Counted from the first letter of the stretch, positions 21,230 through 30,712 are shown. The stretch: DNA of 64,000 nucleotides from Thiomicrospira sp. ALE5 (GCF_900112445.1 NZ_FOYY01000003.1:817960-881959); one strand, 5' to 3'. Program-made: numbers and translations. The notes: generated by a model not told the origin, from the sequence alone.

Positions 21230-21496
21230 TTAAGCCTCGACAGGGTTCACACCCAACTCTGTTAAGAAATGGCGCAAGGCCATAATGTCATCTTTGTTTT
21301 CAATATCATGACCATGGTGCGGGGTATGAATCACTAATTCATTACCATCGCGCGCAATCTTAGCACGGCCATGATGAGACATATCAACGGTAAAACCATA
21401 ATGCTCTAAAGCATGAGTCAGTTTTTTCCAATCTACATTCGCCGCAATCGGGTGGGCAAAAATTTTCGCTATCATTGCATCGTGTTTGTTACTCAT
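21230..21496 (-). CDS. HicA-like small protein (orphan)
   Basis: About 88 residues: MSNKHDAMIAKIFAHPIA, a DWKKLTHALEHYGF helix and GNELVIHTPHHGHDI, resembling the dsRBD-like HicA family in which a conserved histidine in a small beta sheet is catalytic for mRNA cleavage. No HicB antitoxin is beside it on either side, and it sits in an apparently stable operon with yaaA, so it may not act as a toxin. The second of two adjacent ATGs (21496) has the better spacing from AAGGAG (six bases). The family call is by pattern only. Confidence 0.6.
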   Translation of the reverse strand: MSNKHDAMIAKIFAHPIAANVDWKKLTHALEHYGFTVDMSHHGRAKIARDGNELVIHTPHHGHDIENKDDIMALRHFLTELGVNPVEA

Positions 21497-21542
21497 CATC
21501 GTCTCCTTAACAAGATCAAATAGGTTAATTCCCTACACTTTC

Positions 21543-21551
21543 AGTATAGCA
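21543..21551 (-). promoter_or_regulatory. extended -10 upstream of the HicA-like gene and yaaA
   Basis: Read on the minus strand the sequence is TGCTATACT, an extended -10 element about 45 bases before the HicA-like start. No convincing -35 accompanies it, as is common for extended -10 promoters. It would drive both the HicA-like gene and yaaA. Confidence 0.4.
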
Positions 21552-21580
21552 CCAAGCTAAGCACTAAACCCACTCAAATC

Positions 21581-22273
21581 CTATCTTGCTTGGGCATCTT
21601 GGCGCGCTTGAGCTAACCGCTCTAAGGTGCCGACATCCTGCCAATACCCCTTATAAATCTGGCCGGTCACGCGTCCTTGCGCCATCGCATCACGTAACAA
21701 CGGCGCTAAACCTAACCGCGAAACGGTTAAACCTTTAAATAAGTCTGGTGATAACAAACTAATACCGCTAAAAGTCCAACAGCCCTGCGCGCTCACGCGC
21801 CCCTGCTCATCCAAGCCAAAATCCCCGGCTGTTTTAAACGCCGGCGTGGGAACAAGTACCAAATGCGCCAACATCCCCTCGGCGAGCGTTTGCGGCATCG
21901 CTGACCAATTAAAATCGGTCAAAATATCGGCATTGACCACCCAAAACGGCTGCCCCCCTAACTGGGGTAACGCCATGATAATGCCGCCAGCAGTTTCTAA
22001 TCCACCAGCGGGTTCCAACTGGGCATGCCACTGCCAATCGCTCGGCAAACGGGCTTTTGCCTGCTGCGCATAACGCGCCACCTCAGCAAACACTTGCTCA
22101 GCCAGCCAGGCACCGTTCACCACTACTTGCGTCACCGATGTTTGTTCTAACGCAACCAAATGACGCCACAGCAAACTCTGCCCGCCGACCTCCACCAGCG
22201 GTTTCGGACAGCTATCGGTTAAGGGCCGTAAGCGCTCGCCACGACCCGCCGCCAAAATCATCGCCTGCATCAT
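21581..22273 (-). CDS. murU: N-acetylmuramate alpha-1-phosphate uridylyltransferase
   Basis: A nucleotidyltransferase of about 230 residues with the sugar-phosphate signature MILAAGRGERLRPLTDSCPKPLVEV and the metal-binding NADILTDF. MurU makes UDP-MurNAc from MurNAc-1-phosphate, bypassing fosfomycin-sensitive MurA in wall recycling. Assignment over other nucleotidyltransferases rests on the overlap with amgK and on the position next to lptD, the arrangement known in Pseudomonas. ATGs exist at 22300 and 22282, but the start at 22273 overlaps the amgK stop as ATGA and matches the usual family N terminus. Confidence 0.88.
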   Translation of the reverse strand: MMQAMILAAGRGERLRPLTDSCPKPLVEVGGQSLLWRHLVALEQTSVTQVVVNGAWLAEQVFAEVARYAQQAKARLPSDWQWHAQLEPAGGLETAGGIIMALPQLGGQPFWVVNADILTDFNWSAMPQTLAEGMLAHLVLVPTPAFKTAGDFGLDEQGRVSAQGCWTFSGISLLSPDLFKGLTVSRLGLAPLLRDAMAQGRVTGQIYKGYWQDVGTLERLAQARQDAQAR

Positions 22274-23412
22274 CTTTTGCATAGAGGCGACGCCTCGCAA
22301 TATGCCAGAACAGGGCTGACCAATTCTTCCAGCGCTGCCAGCTCAGGGTAAGCCTGGGCTTGTTGTAGAATGTAACCCAGCGTACGTGGCAAGGCCGTTA
22401 AATACCCCTCTTTACCATCACGCAGATATAAGCGCGCAAAAATGCCGGCCGCTTTTAAATGCCGTTGCACGCCCATCCAATCGAAATCTTGCTGAAAGGC
22501 CGGCCAGTCCGGCAGGTTTAATTGCCCACCGTGCACCAATTCACTGGCCAATAAACGCTGATAATACTGCTGCAACCAGGCCTGCTGCTGTGCCATCGGC
22601 CAATCAATATAACAATCACGAATCAGTGATACTGCATCATAGGTAATCGGCCCTAACACGGCATCTTGGAAATCTAGCACGCCAAGAATGGGGTTTGCCT
22701 CTTCAGCGGTCGGCAAGGACATTAAATTGCGACTATGATAATCCCGATGCACCCATACCTGAGGTTGTGCTAAGGCGCGGTTTATTAAACTCTCGGTTAT
22801 TGACGACCAGGCCTGCTGCTGGTTGACCGTCCATGATTGGGCGCAAAATTTAGTCGCTAACCAATCACGAAACAAACTCATTTCCTCGGCCAGTTTTTGT
22901 GCCGAATAAGGCATGATTAGCCCCGACTGGGGCCAAACCTGCTGCGCCTGTTTAAAACTATTTAACTGAATCTGTGCCAAGTCCAATAAAGCCTGCTGGT
23001 AAAAGCGATTGACCGCGTCCTTATTCTGCTGAACCTGTGACACCGCCTGCCAAAAGGTGGTGTGGCCAAAATCATCCAACAGCAAAAACCCCGCTTGATC
23101 ATTTTGGGCATAAATACGTGGCGCCCGATAATCTAAGGCACCTAAGGCCCGTGCCCAGCGCACAAACGGCTGCATATCTTCTAGCGCAGGTGGCGCATCC
23201 ATCACAATAAACGATTGTGCCTGATCAGTGCGGATAAGCCGAAAATAACGCCGAAAACTGGCATCGGCCGACGCCACTTGCAAGGGCAACCAGGCCTGGT
23301 TTTGCAACAGTGATAACCGACTTAACCAGGCCTGCATCTGTTCTAGTCGCGGGTCGGGTTGATGGCTGTGGGAATGGTTAAATTGACTCGTAAGCTGACT
23401 GTCTGACTGCAA
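22270..23412 (-). CDS. amgK: N-acetylmuramate/N-acetylglucosamine anomeric kinase
   Basis: A 380-residue APH-type kinase: VASADASFRRYFRL and SFIVMDAPP in the N-lobe, catalytic loop HRDYHSRNLM, and the metal-binding VLDFQDAVLGP. AmgK phosphorylates the anomeric carbon of recycled MurNAc (and GlcNAc), giving MurU its substrate. It overlaps murU and is divergent from lptD, as in Pseudomonas. Four copies of the CAGGCCTG palindrome are inside it (22577, 22808, 23291, 23327), mostly read as Gln-Ala-Trp or Gln-Ala-Cys. Confidence 0.88.
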   Translation of the reverse strand: MQSDSQLTSQFNHSHSHQPDPRLEQMQAWLSRLSLLQNQAWLPLQVASADASFRRYFRLIRTDQAQSFIVMDAPPALEDMQPFVRWARALGALDYRAPRIYAQNDQAGFLLLDDFGHTTFWQAVSQVQQNKDAVNRFYQQALLDLAQIQLNSFKQAQQVWPQSGLIMPYSAQKLAEEMSLFRDWLATKFCAQSWTVNQQQAWSSITESLINRALAQPQVWVHRDYHSRNLMSLPTAEEANPILGVLDFQDAVLGPITYDAVSLIRDCYIDWPMAQQQAWLQQYYQRLLASELVHGGQLNLPDWPAFQQDFDWMGVQRHLKAAGIFARLYLRDGKEGYLTALPRTLGYILQQAQAYPELAALEELVSPVLAYCEASPLCKR

Positions 23413-23454
23413 GCCTTATCCTTTTGCGGAACACCCGCCCATTTCTAAGACGCC

Positions 23455-23476
23455 CATTCTATTCTCAGGTAGAATG
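23455..23476. promoter_or_regulatory. symmetric TAGAAT pair between amgK and lptD
   Basis: CATTCTA (23455-23461) and TAGAATG (23470-23476) form a seven-base inverted repeat, so a TAGAAT -10-like hexamer faces each gene: 35 bases before the lptD ATG and 44 bases before amgK. Neither has a strong -35. It may be a divergent promoter pair or an operator. Confidence 0.35.
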
Positions 23477-23510
23477 AGCGCAAAGAATTTTTCAAAACCT
23501 GAATTTAATA

Positions 23511-25859
23511 ATGCCTGTTTTTAAATGTCAACTTTTCTACTCGTTTATCCTTAGGCTGCGCTCTAGGATTGCTAGCCTATTGACGCTGCTCACTGTAAGT
23601 ATGAGTATGACAATTTTCAGCACACCTGCTATGGCTGAAACCTGCTTAATTGATTGGCTCGAGCCGCCCCGCACCCTGAGCTTCCCAACTGATCAACAAC
23701 GTCTTACCAGTCAGTCACTTAATCAACCTGATAGCGATACTTTTTGGCTCACCGGCGCTGTTGAATTACAACAAGATGGCTTATGGATACGCGCTGACCA
23801 AGCGATAGTAGATAATACACAGCGAAGGGTGCAACTGTTTGGCCAGGTTAATCTACAACAAAGTGATTTGATCTTGCAGGCACAGAGCATGCGCCATTTT
23901 TCGACATCGCAACAAACCTTAGCCGATGATATTCGCTATCAATTTACCGACACCCGTGCCCACGGTTTTGCTGCCCATATTGATGTTCAACCCGAGCAAG
24001 GTATTAGCTACCTTAACCAAGCCTCTTACACCACCTGTGCGTTAGATAACCCAGATTGGACCTTAAGCGGGCGCGAACTGGAGCTGAATCAAAACACCCG
24101 TCGGCTCTATGTTAAGCATGCACGCCTGGATTTTTATGGGGTGCCGATTTTTTACAGCCCCTATTTAGATATTCCACTCGATGACCGTGCTACCGGGTTA
24201 CTCTTTCCTTATTTTGGTAGCGTTGACGCCCCGCATGGCGGTGGCGCTCTGGGCGTGTTTGCCCAACCCTATTATGTCAATTTAGCGCCCAATTTAGACA
24301 CCACGCTGACTTTGGTTGCCATTGAACAGCGCGGCTTGATGCTGGATAACGAGTGGCGTTATTTACAGCCACGCCATCGCGGCGAGCTTAGTGTCAGTTT
24401 TTTAAATGATCAACGGGTGAGCGAACAAGGGTTGCAATTTGTTGATCGTGCCGGGCAAGATCAAACGCTGGATGCCCGCACCGAGCGTTGGCGGGTGAGT
24501 CTTGCCGGTCAGCAGACCTGGTCACGCTCTATGCGCTCAAATCTGGTTTGGCATGAGGTGTCAGATCCTGACTTTTACAATGACCTGCCCACCAACTTTA
24601 ATGAAACCAGCAGTTTACGCACCCGTGATACGCGCTTAGAACGCCGTGCTGAGCTAAGATATAACCAAGGACCTTGGCGCGCAGAATTAAATTACTTGGG
24701 CTATTTGCCATTGCGTAATGGTGAAAATAACTACCTCGAAAAAGCGCCAGAATTGCGTCTGGGTTACAGTCAAAACCTGGGGCAATGGCGGGTGAGCCTA
24801 AATACTGAACGCACCGAATTTGTTCGTTATCGTGGTTTTAATGACTTTCAACGCGAAGGCCAAGTGCGCGGTCTGATTAATCGTGAGCAAATGGGCGAGC
24901 GTTGGTTAGTGCAACCACGCCTAGATTATCGCATCAGCGAAAGCTATGGCTTTATTAATGCAACAGTGCAAGCCAACCAGCGTCAATACCAAGTGATCAA
25001 CCCTAACCCTCAAACCGCCGCACAATCATCCAACTTGGTATGGCAGACCGCGCTACGCGGGGGATTAAACTTTGAACGTGATATCACTCTGTTTAACCAG
25101 GCCTGGCAACAAACCCTTGAGCCTGAAGTGCAATATTTGTATGTGCCCTATGTCGATCAAAGTCGTCTGCCTGTTTATGACTCAGGACGCGCCAGTTTAG
25201 ATTTTGGCAATCTGTTTCAACTTAACCGCTTTAGCGGCATAGACCGAATTGGGGATACCGAACAGGTTAGTGTGGCCGTCACGACCCGCTTTATTAACCC
25301 GGCAGGGGCACCCAAACTTGATGCCGCTGTTGGCCAGATTTATTATCTGCAAGACCGTCAAGTGACTTTATCCGGTCCAGCCATCGCAACGGACCCTCGC
25401 TCGGATTATTTTATGCGTTTGCGCAGTTTTTTTGACCCTTTTAGCGCGACCAGCACCAGCCAATGGGATGAACAAACCCTGGAGCTCAAACAAGTCAATA
25501 ACCGCTTGGAGGCTCATTGGCAGCCGCGTTTATCTGTGTTAGCCACCCATCAAGGATTTAACTTGGATGATAAAGCTAGACGCCAACAGTCGTTAGGCTT
25601 AGGCAGTGTCTATCAACTGAGTCAAAACTGGCAAGTGGCCGGCTATGCGCAACGGGACTTAGAAGCAGATCGCACCCTACAACGCGCCGGCGGGCTGCGT
25701 TATGAAAGTTGCTGTTGGGCATCAGAGTTGATTATCGAGCAAGCAGAAACGCTCGATGGCCGTTATAATACAACCATTAAATATGTTATTGAATTTAAGG
25801 GTTTGAGTAATGTGGGCAACCGCCTTGCTGATACCTTACGCAGCGAACTGGATTTTTAA
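23511..25859 (+). CDS. lptD: LPS-assembly protein LptD
   Basis: A 782-residue outer-membrane protein. A long signal peptide ends near STPAMA, followed by an OstA/LptA-like jellyroll (about 60-190; ADQAIVDNTQRRVQLFGQV) and a C-terminal barrel (LDIPLDDRATGLLFPYFG). It forms the LPS exit gate with LptE. Cysteines are present early in the mature protein (ETCLIDW), in the N-domain (TTCALD) and as a Cys-Cys pair near the C terminus, as needed for the two long-range disulfides of LptD. First gene of the lptD-surA-pdxA-rsmA-apaH run. Confidence 0.95.
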   Translation: MPVFKCQLFYSFILRLRSRIASLLTLLTVSMSMTIFSTPAMAETCLIDWLEPPRTLSFPTDQQRLTSQSLNQPDSDTFWLTGAVELQQDGLWIRADQAIVDNTQRRVQLFGQVNLQQSDLILQAQSMRHFSTSQQTLADDIRYQFTDTRAHGFAAHIDVQPEQGISYLNQASYTTCALDNPDWTLSGRELELNQNTRRLYVKHARLDFYGVPIFYSPYLDIPLDDRATGLLFPYFGSVDAPHGGGALGVFAQPYYVNLAPNLDTTLTLVAIEQRGLMLDNEWRYLQPRHRGELSVSFLNDQRVSEQGLQFVDRAGQDQTLDARTERWRVSLAGQQTWSRSMRSNLVWHEVSDPDFYNDLPTNFNETSSLRTRDTRLERRAELRYNQGPWRAELNYLGYLPLRNGENNYLEKAPELRLGYSQNLGQWRVSLNTERTEFVRYRGFNDFQREGQVRGLINREQMGERWLVQPRLDYRISESYGFINATVQANQRQYQVINPNPQTAAQSSNLVWQTALRGGLNFERDITLFNQAWQQTLEPEVQYLYVPYVDQSRLPVYDSGRASLDFGNLFQLNRFSGIDRIGDTEQVSVAVTTRFINPAGAPKLDAAVGQIYYLQDRQVTLSGPAIATDPRSDYFMRLRSFFDPFSATSTSQWDEQTLELKQVNNRLEAHWQPRLSVLATHQGFNLDDKARRQQSLGLGSVYQLSQNWQVAGYAQRDLEADRTLQRAGGLRYESCCWASELIIEQAETLDGRYNTTIKYVIEFKGLSNVGNRLADTLRSELDF

Positions 25860-25869
25860 AGGACTCACT

Positions 25870-26868
25870 ATGACCGCTCAAAAACATACCGCTCTAACCG
25901 GCTTGAAGCGTTTTTCATTACAAACCTGGCTGTTAGCAGGCCTGCTAATTGCAACGCTGGGGGTAGCACAGGCAAAAACGCCGTTAGATCGCATTGCAGC
26001 CGTCGTCAACAACGATATTATTTTGCTTAGCGAACTGGATGAGCAAACCAACCTATCCCTGGCTGAATTACGTGAACGTGGTATAAATCCACCTGAACGC
26101 AGCGTCATCCAAGAACGGGTTTTAGATTCCATTATCATGCAAAAACTACAAGAAGAGCGTGCGCGTGATCGAGGTCTACGTGTATCCGATGAAGACATTA
26201 ACCGTCAACTCGTTCAGATTGCGCAAGAAAACAACCTAACGCTCGCACAACTGCGTGATGTGCTGAATCGCGAACAACCCGACGGTTTTAATAAAATTCG
26301 CAAACAGATTTCAAGTCAAATTCTGATTCAACGCTTACGAGAGATAGAAGTCATCAGCCAAATTGCCGTCACCGAAGACGAAGTGCAGCAATTTATTCAA
26401 CGTCGTCAACTGGACGCGGCTAACAATGAATATCGCTTAGCGCATATTCTTATTAGCCGCCCCGATTCAGCCACCCAAGCACAACGTAACGACTTGCAAG
26501 CACGTATTAACCGTATTCACCAACAGTTAATTGATGGCGCCCCATTTGCAGAACTCGCCATTACGCATTCTGAAGGTCGCCAAGCATTGAATGGCGGTGA
26601 CCTTGGCTGGTTGTCAGATGATCAAATTCCGTCTTTTTTTGCCGATACGGTTCGCAATTTGGCTCCAGGTGACATTTCGCCCATAATAGAAAGTTCCAAT
26701 GGCTTTCATATCGTGACCTTGCTTGATAAGCGTCGCACCCAAACGCAATCTCAAACAGCCTTAGAGCAAGAAGCCATTCAAGCTATCCGTAACCGCAAAG
26801 GCAACGAGACCTTTGATTTGTGGATGCGTCGTTTACGTGATGATGCCGTCATCGATATTCGGTTGTGA
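25870..26868 (+). CDS. surA: periplasmic chaperone SurA with a single parvulin domain
   Basis: About 332 residues: a signal peptide ending near VAQA, the SurA N-domain ([20 protein letters not shown]), one parvulin domain (about residues 190-292; LAHILISRP to [12 protein letters not shown], with GGDLGW) and the C-terminal helix. SurA of E. coli has about 428 residues and two parvulin domains, so one is missing here without any sign of frameshift. It escorts outer-membrane proteins to the BAM complex; upstream lptD is a known client. The ATG at 25870, six bases after AAAGGA, is preferred over an earlier in-frame ATG inside lptD. Confidence 0.93.
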   Translation: MTAQKHTALTGLKRFSLQTWLLAGLLIATLGVAQAKTPLDRIAAVVNNDIILLSELDEQTNLSLAELRERGINPPERSVIQERVLDSIIMQKLQEERARDRGLRVSDEDINRQLVQIAQENNLTLAQLRDVLNREQPDGFNKIRKQISSQILIQRLREIEVISQIAVTEDEVQQFIQRRQLDAANNEYRLAHILISRPDSATQAQRNDLQARINRIHQQLIDGAPFAELAITHSEGRQALNGGDLGWLSDDQIPSFFADTVRNLAPGDISPIIESSNGFHIVTLLDKRRTQTQSQTALEQEAIQAIRNRKGNETFDLWMRRLRDDAVIDIRL

Positions 26869-26876
26869 GGCAGAGG

Positions 26877-27878
26877 ATGTCCTATCACCCCAGTCGCTTA
26901 GTCATCACTTCAGGTGAACCTGCCGGTATTGGTCCTGATCTTATTGTTGAATTGGCTCAACTGCATTGGCCGGTACCGATGGTGGTGATAGGCGATCGCC
27001 AATTACTGCTTGATCGTGCGCAGGCCATTAACCTCCCCCTTAGGCTGCACGACTATCAGCCCGACGAAGCACAAGCCGCACTGCCGCCTGGTGAACTCTA
27101 TCTATTGCACGAACCTTTAGCCGTACCCTGCCAAGCAGGCCTGCTCAACCCGGCCAATGCCCAGTATGTGCTGAATATGTTAACCCGTGCCACGCAAGGC
27201 TGTTTAGCCGGCGAATTTAGTGCGCTGATTACCGGTCCGGTGCATAAGGGGGTGATTAATGACGCCGGTGTGGCCTTTAGTGGTCATACCGAAATGCTGG
27301 CCGAACTTAGTCAGGTAGATCAAGTGGTGATGATGCTTGCTACCCCCGGTTTAAGAGTTGCCCTTGCCACGACGCACCTCCCCCTGCGTGCCGTTGCCGA
27401 TGCCATTACCCCCGAGTTAGTAAGTCGCGTGATTGATATTACTTATCAGGCTTTGCAAACCCAGTTCGGTTTAGCGACACCACGCTTATTCGTTGCCGGT
27501 TTAAATCCACATGCAGGTGAAGATGGCCACATGGGTCGAGAAGAAATTGACATTATTAACCCGATTATTGCGCAACGCCAAGCAAAAGACTGGGATGTCA
27601 CTGGCTGCTATCCCGCAGATACATTATTTACCCCGGCTAAGCTCAATCAAGCCGATGCCTTTTTAGCCATGTATCATGACCAAGGCTTGCCGGTCCTTAA
27701 ACACAAGGGTTTTGGCCAAGCCGTGAATATCACCTTGGGTCTGCCGTTTGTGCGTACCTCGGTTGATCATGGCACAGCACTCGAGCTGGCCGGTACAGGT
27801 CAAGCCGATGCAGGCAGTTTTCGCTATGCTATCCAAGTCGCGCTAGAAATGCTGGAGGCGCAACATGAGCCGAATTAA
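26877..27878 (+). CDS. pdxA: 4-hydroxythreonine-4-phosphate dehydrogenase
   Basis: About 333 residues, the usual PdxA length. [14 protein letters not shown] opens the protein; zinc-site histidines are in [10 protein letters not shown], in [16 protein letters not shown] and in [13 protein letters not shown]. It oxidises 4-phosphohydroxy-L-threonine in pyridoxal phosphate synthesis. The ATG at 26877 has GAGG six bases before it; a GTG at 26865 overlapping the surA stop is the alternative. The end overlaps rsmA by 14 bases. Confidence 0.95.
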   Translation: MSYHPSRLVITSGEPAGIGPDLIVELAQLHWPVPMVVIGDRQLLLDRAQAINLPLRLHDYQPDEAQAALPPGELYLLHEPLAVPCQAGLLNPANAQYVLNMLTRATQGCLAGEFSALITGPVHKGVINDAGVAFSGHTEMLAELSQVDQVVMMLATPGLRVALATTHLPLRAVADAITPELVSRVIDITYQALQTQFGLATPRLFVAGLNPHAGEDGHMGREEIDIINPIIAQRQAKDWDVTGCYPADTLFTPAKLNQADAFLAMYHDQGLPVLKHKGFGQAVNITLGLPFVRTSVDHGTALELAGTGQADAGSFRYAIQVALEMLEAQHEPN

Positions 27879-28716
27879 TAAACTACGCAAAGCAAGCTAC
27901 AGCAGCAGCGGGCATCAGCATAAAAAACAATTTGGCCAAAACTTTTTAAATAACGACAGTATCATTCGACAGATTATCAGTGCAATTCATCCGCAACCCG
28001 ACCAACATCTGGTTGAAATTGGCCCAGGTGAAGCAGCATTAACCAACCCCCTAGTGCAACAAGTCAAACGCTTAGATATCATAGAAATCGACCGTGACTT
28101 GCATCAACCCTTACGTGACAAGTTAGGGCATTACCCAGCTTTTGCCTTACACCAAGCTGATGCGCTGCGTTTTGACTATACGCAGTTGGTCACTGACAAC
28201 CAAACTTTACGCCTGGTCGGCAACCTGCCCTACAATATTTCTAGCCCGTTGATTTTTCATCTACTCAATTACCTTGACTCTATTGCCGACATGCATTTTA
28301 TGTTGCAAAAAGAAGTGGTAGAACGCCTAACCGCAACCCCAGGTAACAAGGCTTTTGGTCGCTTATCGGTGATGGTGCAATATTTTTGCGAAGCAGAGCT
28401 GCTGTTTGTTGTGGGGCCTGAGCATTTTGACCCACCGCCTAAAGTCGATTCGGCCATTGTACGTTTAACTCCAAGACGTCCGCTGCCTTATCAAGTGAAC
28501 AATATGGTGGACTTTGCCGCACTTGTTAAACAATCCTTTGCGATGAAACGTAAAACCTTACGCAACAACCTTAAAGGCTGGCTTGATGATGCTGGCTTTG
28601 AGCAATGCGGCATTGATGCGCGCCTGCGTGCTGAAGCACTTTCGGTCGCAGAGTTTGTTACTCTTGCAAATCACTATTCTCAAAACACTAAGTCGATATT
28701 AACCAAGGAAACCTAA
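27865..28716 (+). CDS. rsmA: 16S rRNA (adenine(1518)-N(6)/adenine(1519)-N(6))-dimethyltransferase
   Basis: A 283-residue KsgA/RsmA protein. The N-terminal [15 protein letters not shown] motif [12 protein letters not shown] and catalytic [15 protein letters not shown] are all standard. It dimethylates two adenines in helix 45 of 16S rRNA late in 30S assembly. It starts inside the end of pdxA and apaH begins three bases after it. In E. coli apaG lies between rsmA and apaH; here it is missing. Confidence 0.96.
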   Translation: MSRINKLRKASYSSSGHQHKKQFGQNFLNNDSIIRQIISAIHPQPDQHLVEIGPGEAALTNPLVQQVKRLDIIEIDRDLHQPLRDKLGHYPAFALHQADALRFDYTQLVTDNQTLRLVGNLPYNISSPLIFHLLNYLDSIADMHFMLQKEVVERLTATPGNKAFGRLSVMVQYFCEAELLFVVGPEHFDPPPKVDSAIVRLTPRRPLPYQVNNMVDFAALVKQSFAMKRKTLRNNLKGWLDDAGFEQCGIDARLRAEALSVAEFVTLANHYSQNTKSILTKET

Positions 28717-28719
28717 TTT

Positions 28720-29577
28720 ATGGCGACCTATGTAATTGGCGATATTCATGGCTGTTTAGATCCCTTAGTCGAGCTTTTAGACAAGATTCATTTTGATCCC
28801 AGTCAAGACCAAGCTTGGTTTGTTGGAGACATTATCAACCGAGGTCCAGAGTCGCTCGCATCTCTACGTTACATTAAAAACATGGGAGATGCGGCCAAGA
28901 TGGTACTGGGTAATCATGACTTTCATTTATTAGCCAGTTATTTAGGGGTCGACAAATACCGCGCTAAATCAGATACCTTAGCCCCCATTCTTGAAGCCGA
29001 GGATGTAGATGAACTTATCGACTGGTTACGCCAACAACCGCTAATTCTGCAGCACAACCTTCACCCTTGGGTCATGGTACATGCTGGTATTCCACCACAA
29101 TGGTCTATTGCGCAGGCAACGGCATACGCCCAAGAAGTTCATGACATTTTGCGCTCACCTCAATGGGTTGAATTTGTTCGTGATCATTTATTTGGCAGTA
29201 AAACCCGCAGTTGGCATCCTGAACTAAGTGGCTGGGATCGCTATCGCTATATTGTCAATGCCTTTGTTAGACTGCGTTATTGTGACGCAGAAGGTAGGCT
29301 AGAGTTTAAAACCAAGTCTCACCCTAAACACTTTGAACACCCTAATTACCTGCCATGGTTTGCACACGCTAATAGACGCAACAAAGACCAGCAAATCTTT
29401 TTTGGTCATTGGTCAACACTGGGGGCCATGGATGCTTATCAAGTTCATGCTACCGATACTGGTTGTTTATGGGGAGGCCAACTAACAGCCTATTGTGCCG
29501 ATACCCGCACCCGCTATAGCCTTGACTGTCCTAGCTATGCAGCGCCCAAACATGCCAAATCATCGGCAACGGGTTGA
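28720..29577 (+). CDS. apaH: bis(5'-nucleosyl)-tetraphosphatase, symmetrical
   Basis: A 285-residue metallophosphoesterase with YVIGDIHGC, FVGDIINRGPESL, VLGNHDFHLL, MVHAGIPPQW and FGHWS, the metal ligands in order. ApaH hydrolyses Ap4A to two ADP and also removes Np4-type caps from bacterial RNA. The position after rsmA is the standard one. No truncation or substitution is seen. Confidence 0.95.
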   Translation: MATYVIGDIHGCLDPLVELLDKIHFDPSQDQAWFVGDIINRGPESLASLRYIKNMGDAAKMVLGNHDFHLLASYLGVDKYRAKSDTLAPILEAEDVDELIDWLRQQPLILQHNLHPWVMVHAGIPPQWSIAQATAYAQEVHDILRSPQWVEFVRDHLFGSKTRSWHPELSGWDRYRYIVNAFVRLRYCDAEGRLEFKTKSHPKHFEHPNYLPWFAHANRRNKDQQIFFGHWSTLGAMDAYQVHATDTGCLWGGQLTAYCADTRTRYSLDCPSYAAPKHAKSSATG

Positions 29578-29585
29578 GGTGACTT

Positions 29586-30143
29586 TTGGCTAACCAACCT
29601 CACACCCCACCAGCCGCTGAAAGCCTTATTCAACGCTTAAAGGCGGTAGATATAAACCTACTCAACCCACAAGAGGTTGAAAAACAAGTCCTCGGTAAAC
29701 GTGTATGGCTGCATACCTTTACCTTTCCAGTTACCGTGACTATTCTCGGTTTGGTGACACTTTTTACGAGTTGGTTACTTGGCAATATGCTTTATGGCTT
29801 TATTATCGCGCTGATTTTGATATGGTTTTTAGGTAAGTCTTTTGAAAGTTATGAAAATGATACGCAACGCCAAGTGCAACTGAGTCTCCAACAAGCCATT
29901 GAAGACATTGAAGGTGAACACGGGCTACTCATCCACTTTAGTGCGTTTTTACCAAAGCGCTACGGCGCTCTTCTGATCGCACTGCGAAAAAAACAATTCC
30001 ACTATATACTTCAATACTATCAGGCTATTGTCTTGTTACAAAGAAACCTGAATGAACCCTATTTTATTCAATACTGGCATACGAAACACCCGGAACTGGA
30101 TCCAGAGTTAAATGATAATAGTGACCCACAAAAAACCGTTTGA
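29586..30143 (+). CDS. hypothetical membrane protein
   Basis: About 185 residues of no family I recognise. The N-terminal 45 residues are soluble, then two close membrane helices (about 45-68, FPVTVTILGLVTLFTSWLL, and 70-86, FIIALILIWFL) are followed by a soluble helical C-terminal half. It starts at a TTG with AGGTGA three to four bases upstream and follows apaH by eight bases, so it is probably the last gene of that operon. The stop codon lies inside the stem of the terminator that follows. Confidence 0.65.
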   Translation: MANQPHTPPAAESLIQRLKAVDINLLNPQEVEKQVLGKRVWLHTFTFPVTVTILGLVTLFTSWLLGNMLYGFIIALILIWFLGKSFESYENDTQRQVQLSLQQAIEDIEGEHGLLIHFSAFLPKRYGALLIALRKKQFHYILQYYQAIVLLQRNLNEPYFIQYWHTKHPELDPELNDNSDPQKTV

Positions 30144-30166
30144 TTCAAAGAAACAAACGGTTTTTT
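30132..30166. terminator. bidirectional intrinsic terminator
   Basis: AAAACCGTTTG (30132-30142) pairs with CAAACGGTTTT (30154-30164), with A-runs on the left and a T-run on the right, so it can end transcription from both sides. It separates the apaH run from the convergent DUF4168 gene. Confidence 0.85.
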
Positions 30167-30189
30167 TTCAGGGTTAAATTTTATTAAAA

Positions 30190-30570
30190 TTACTGTAGCG
30201 CATCCACTCGTTGCTGAACCTTCGCCAAAAACTCAGGGTTTTGCTGAAGCAATCCGATCATAGCACTGTATTTTTCCACGCTCATGCCTTCTTTTTCAAT
30301 TAAGGCAATCGCCTCCTGCTCAAAACGAGCATTCACTTCTTCTAGCAACTGCTCAGTTACTTCCGCTTCAGGACGCTGCATCAATTCTTGTTGATACTGC
30401 TGCTTAAGGTTTTCAACATTAATAATTGATTGCGCGAACAAATCGACATCAGCATCTGATGGCATCGCTGAGGTTTCAGCTGACACCGGTGCGGTGTGAT
30501 TGTGTGCTAACGCGACTTGAGTAGTCATCATCCCACCAGATAGAGCCAGTGCGGCCATCCATAATTTCAT
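30190..30570 (-). CDS. secreted DUF4168-like protein
   Basis: A 126-residue protein with a signal peptide (cleavage near VALA before HNHTAP) and a helical C-terminal part: IINVENLKQQYQQEL, then FEQEAIALIEKEGMSVEKYSAMIGLLQQNPEFLAKVQQRV. The GMSVEKYxxMI...NPEFxxKV pattern fits DUF4168, a periplasmic domain of unknown function. It is a single gene with a terminator on its 3' side. Confidence 0.7.
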   Translation of the reverse strand: MKLWMAALALSGGMMTTQVALAHNHTAPVSAETSAMPSDADVDLFAQSIINVENLKQQYQQELMQRPEAEVTEQLLEEVNARFEQEAIALIEKEGMSVEKYSAMIGLLQQNPEFLAKVQQRVDALQ

Positions 30571-30611
30571 AACACATCCTTTTAATAGCTCAGCAGGCTT
30601 GCAAACCCGCT

Positions 30612-30640
30612 AATAAAAAAATAGCTCCATAGCGGAGCTT
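30612..30640 (-). terminator. intrinsic terminator for the BolA-family gene
   Basis: On the minus strand AGCTCC (30639-30634) and GGAGCT (30628-30623) form a stem followed by a run of Ts (30620-30612), about 75 bases after the BolA-family stop codon. Confidence 0.65.
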
Positions 30641-30712
30641 TACTGTCTTGTCTATTCAACCATGCTCGCTAGCGACTTGTCAAATCCGCCCAACTTAATC
30701 ATGCGCATGAGA

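Noticed and set aside
25810-25869. Twenty extra codons at the N terminus of SurA inside the end of lptD
   Set aside because: They are an accident of frame; the ATG at 25870 has a good AAAGGA site and is followed by a signal peptide.
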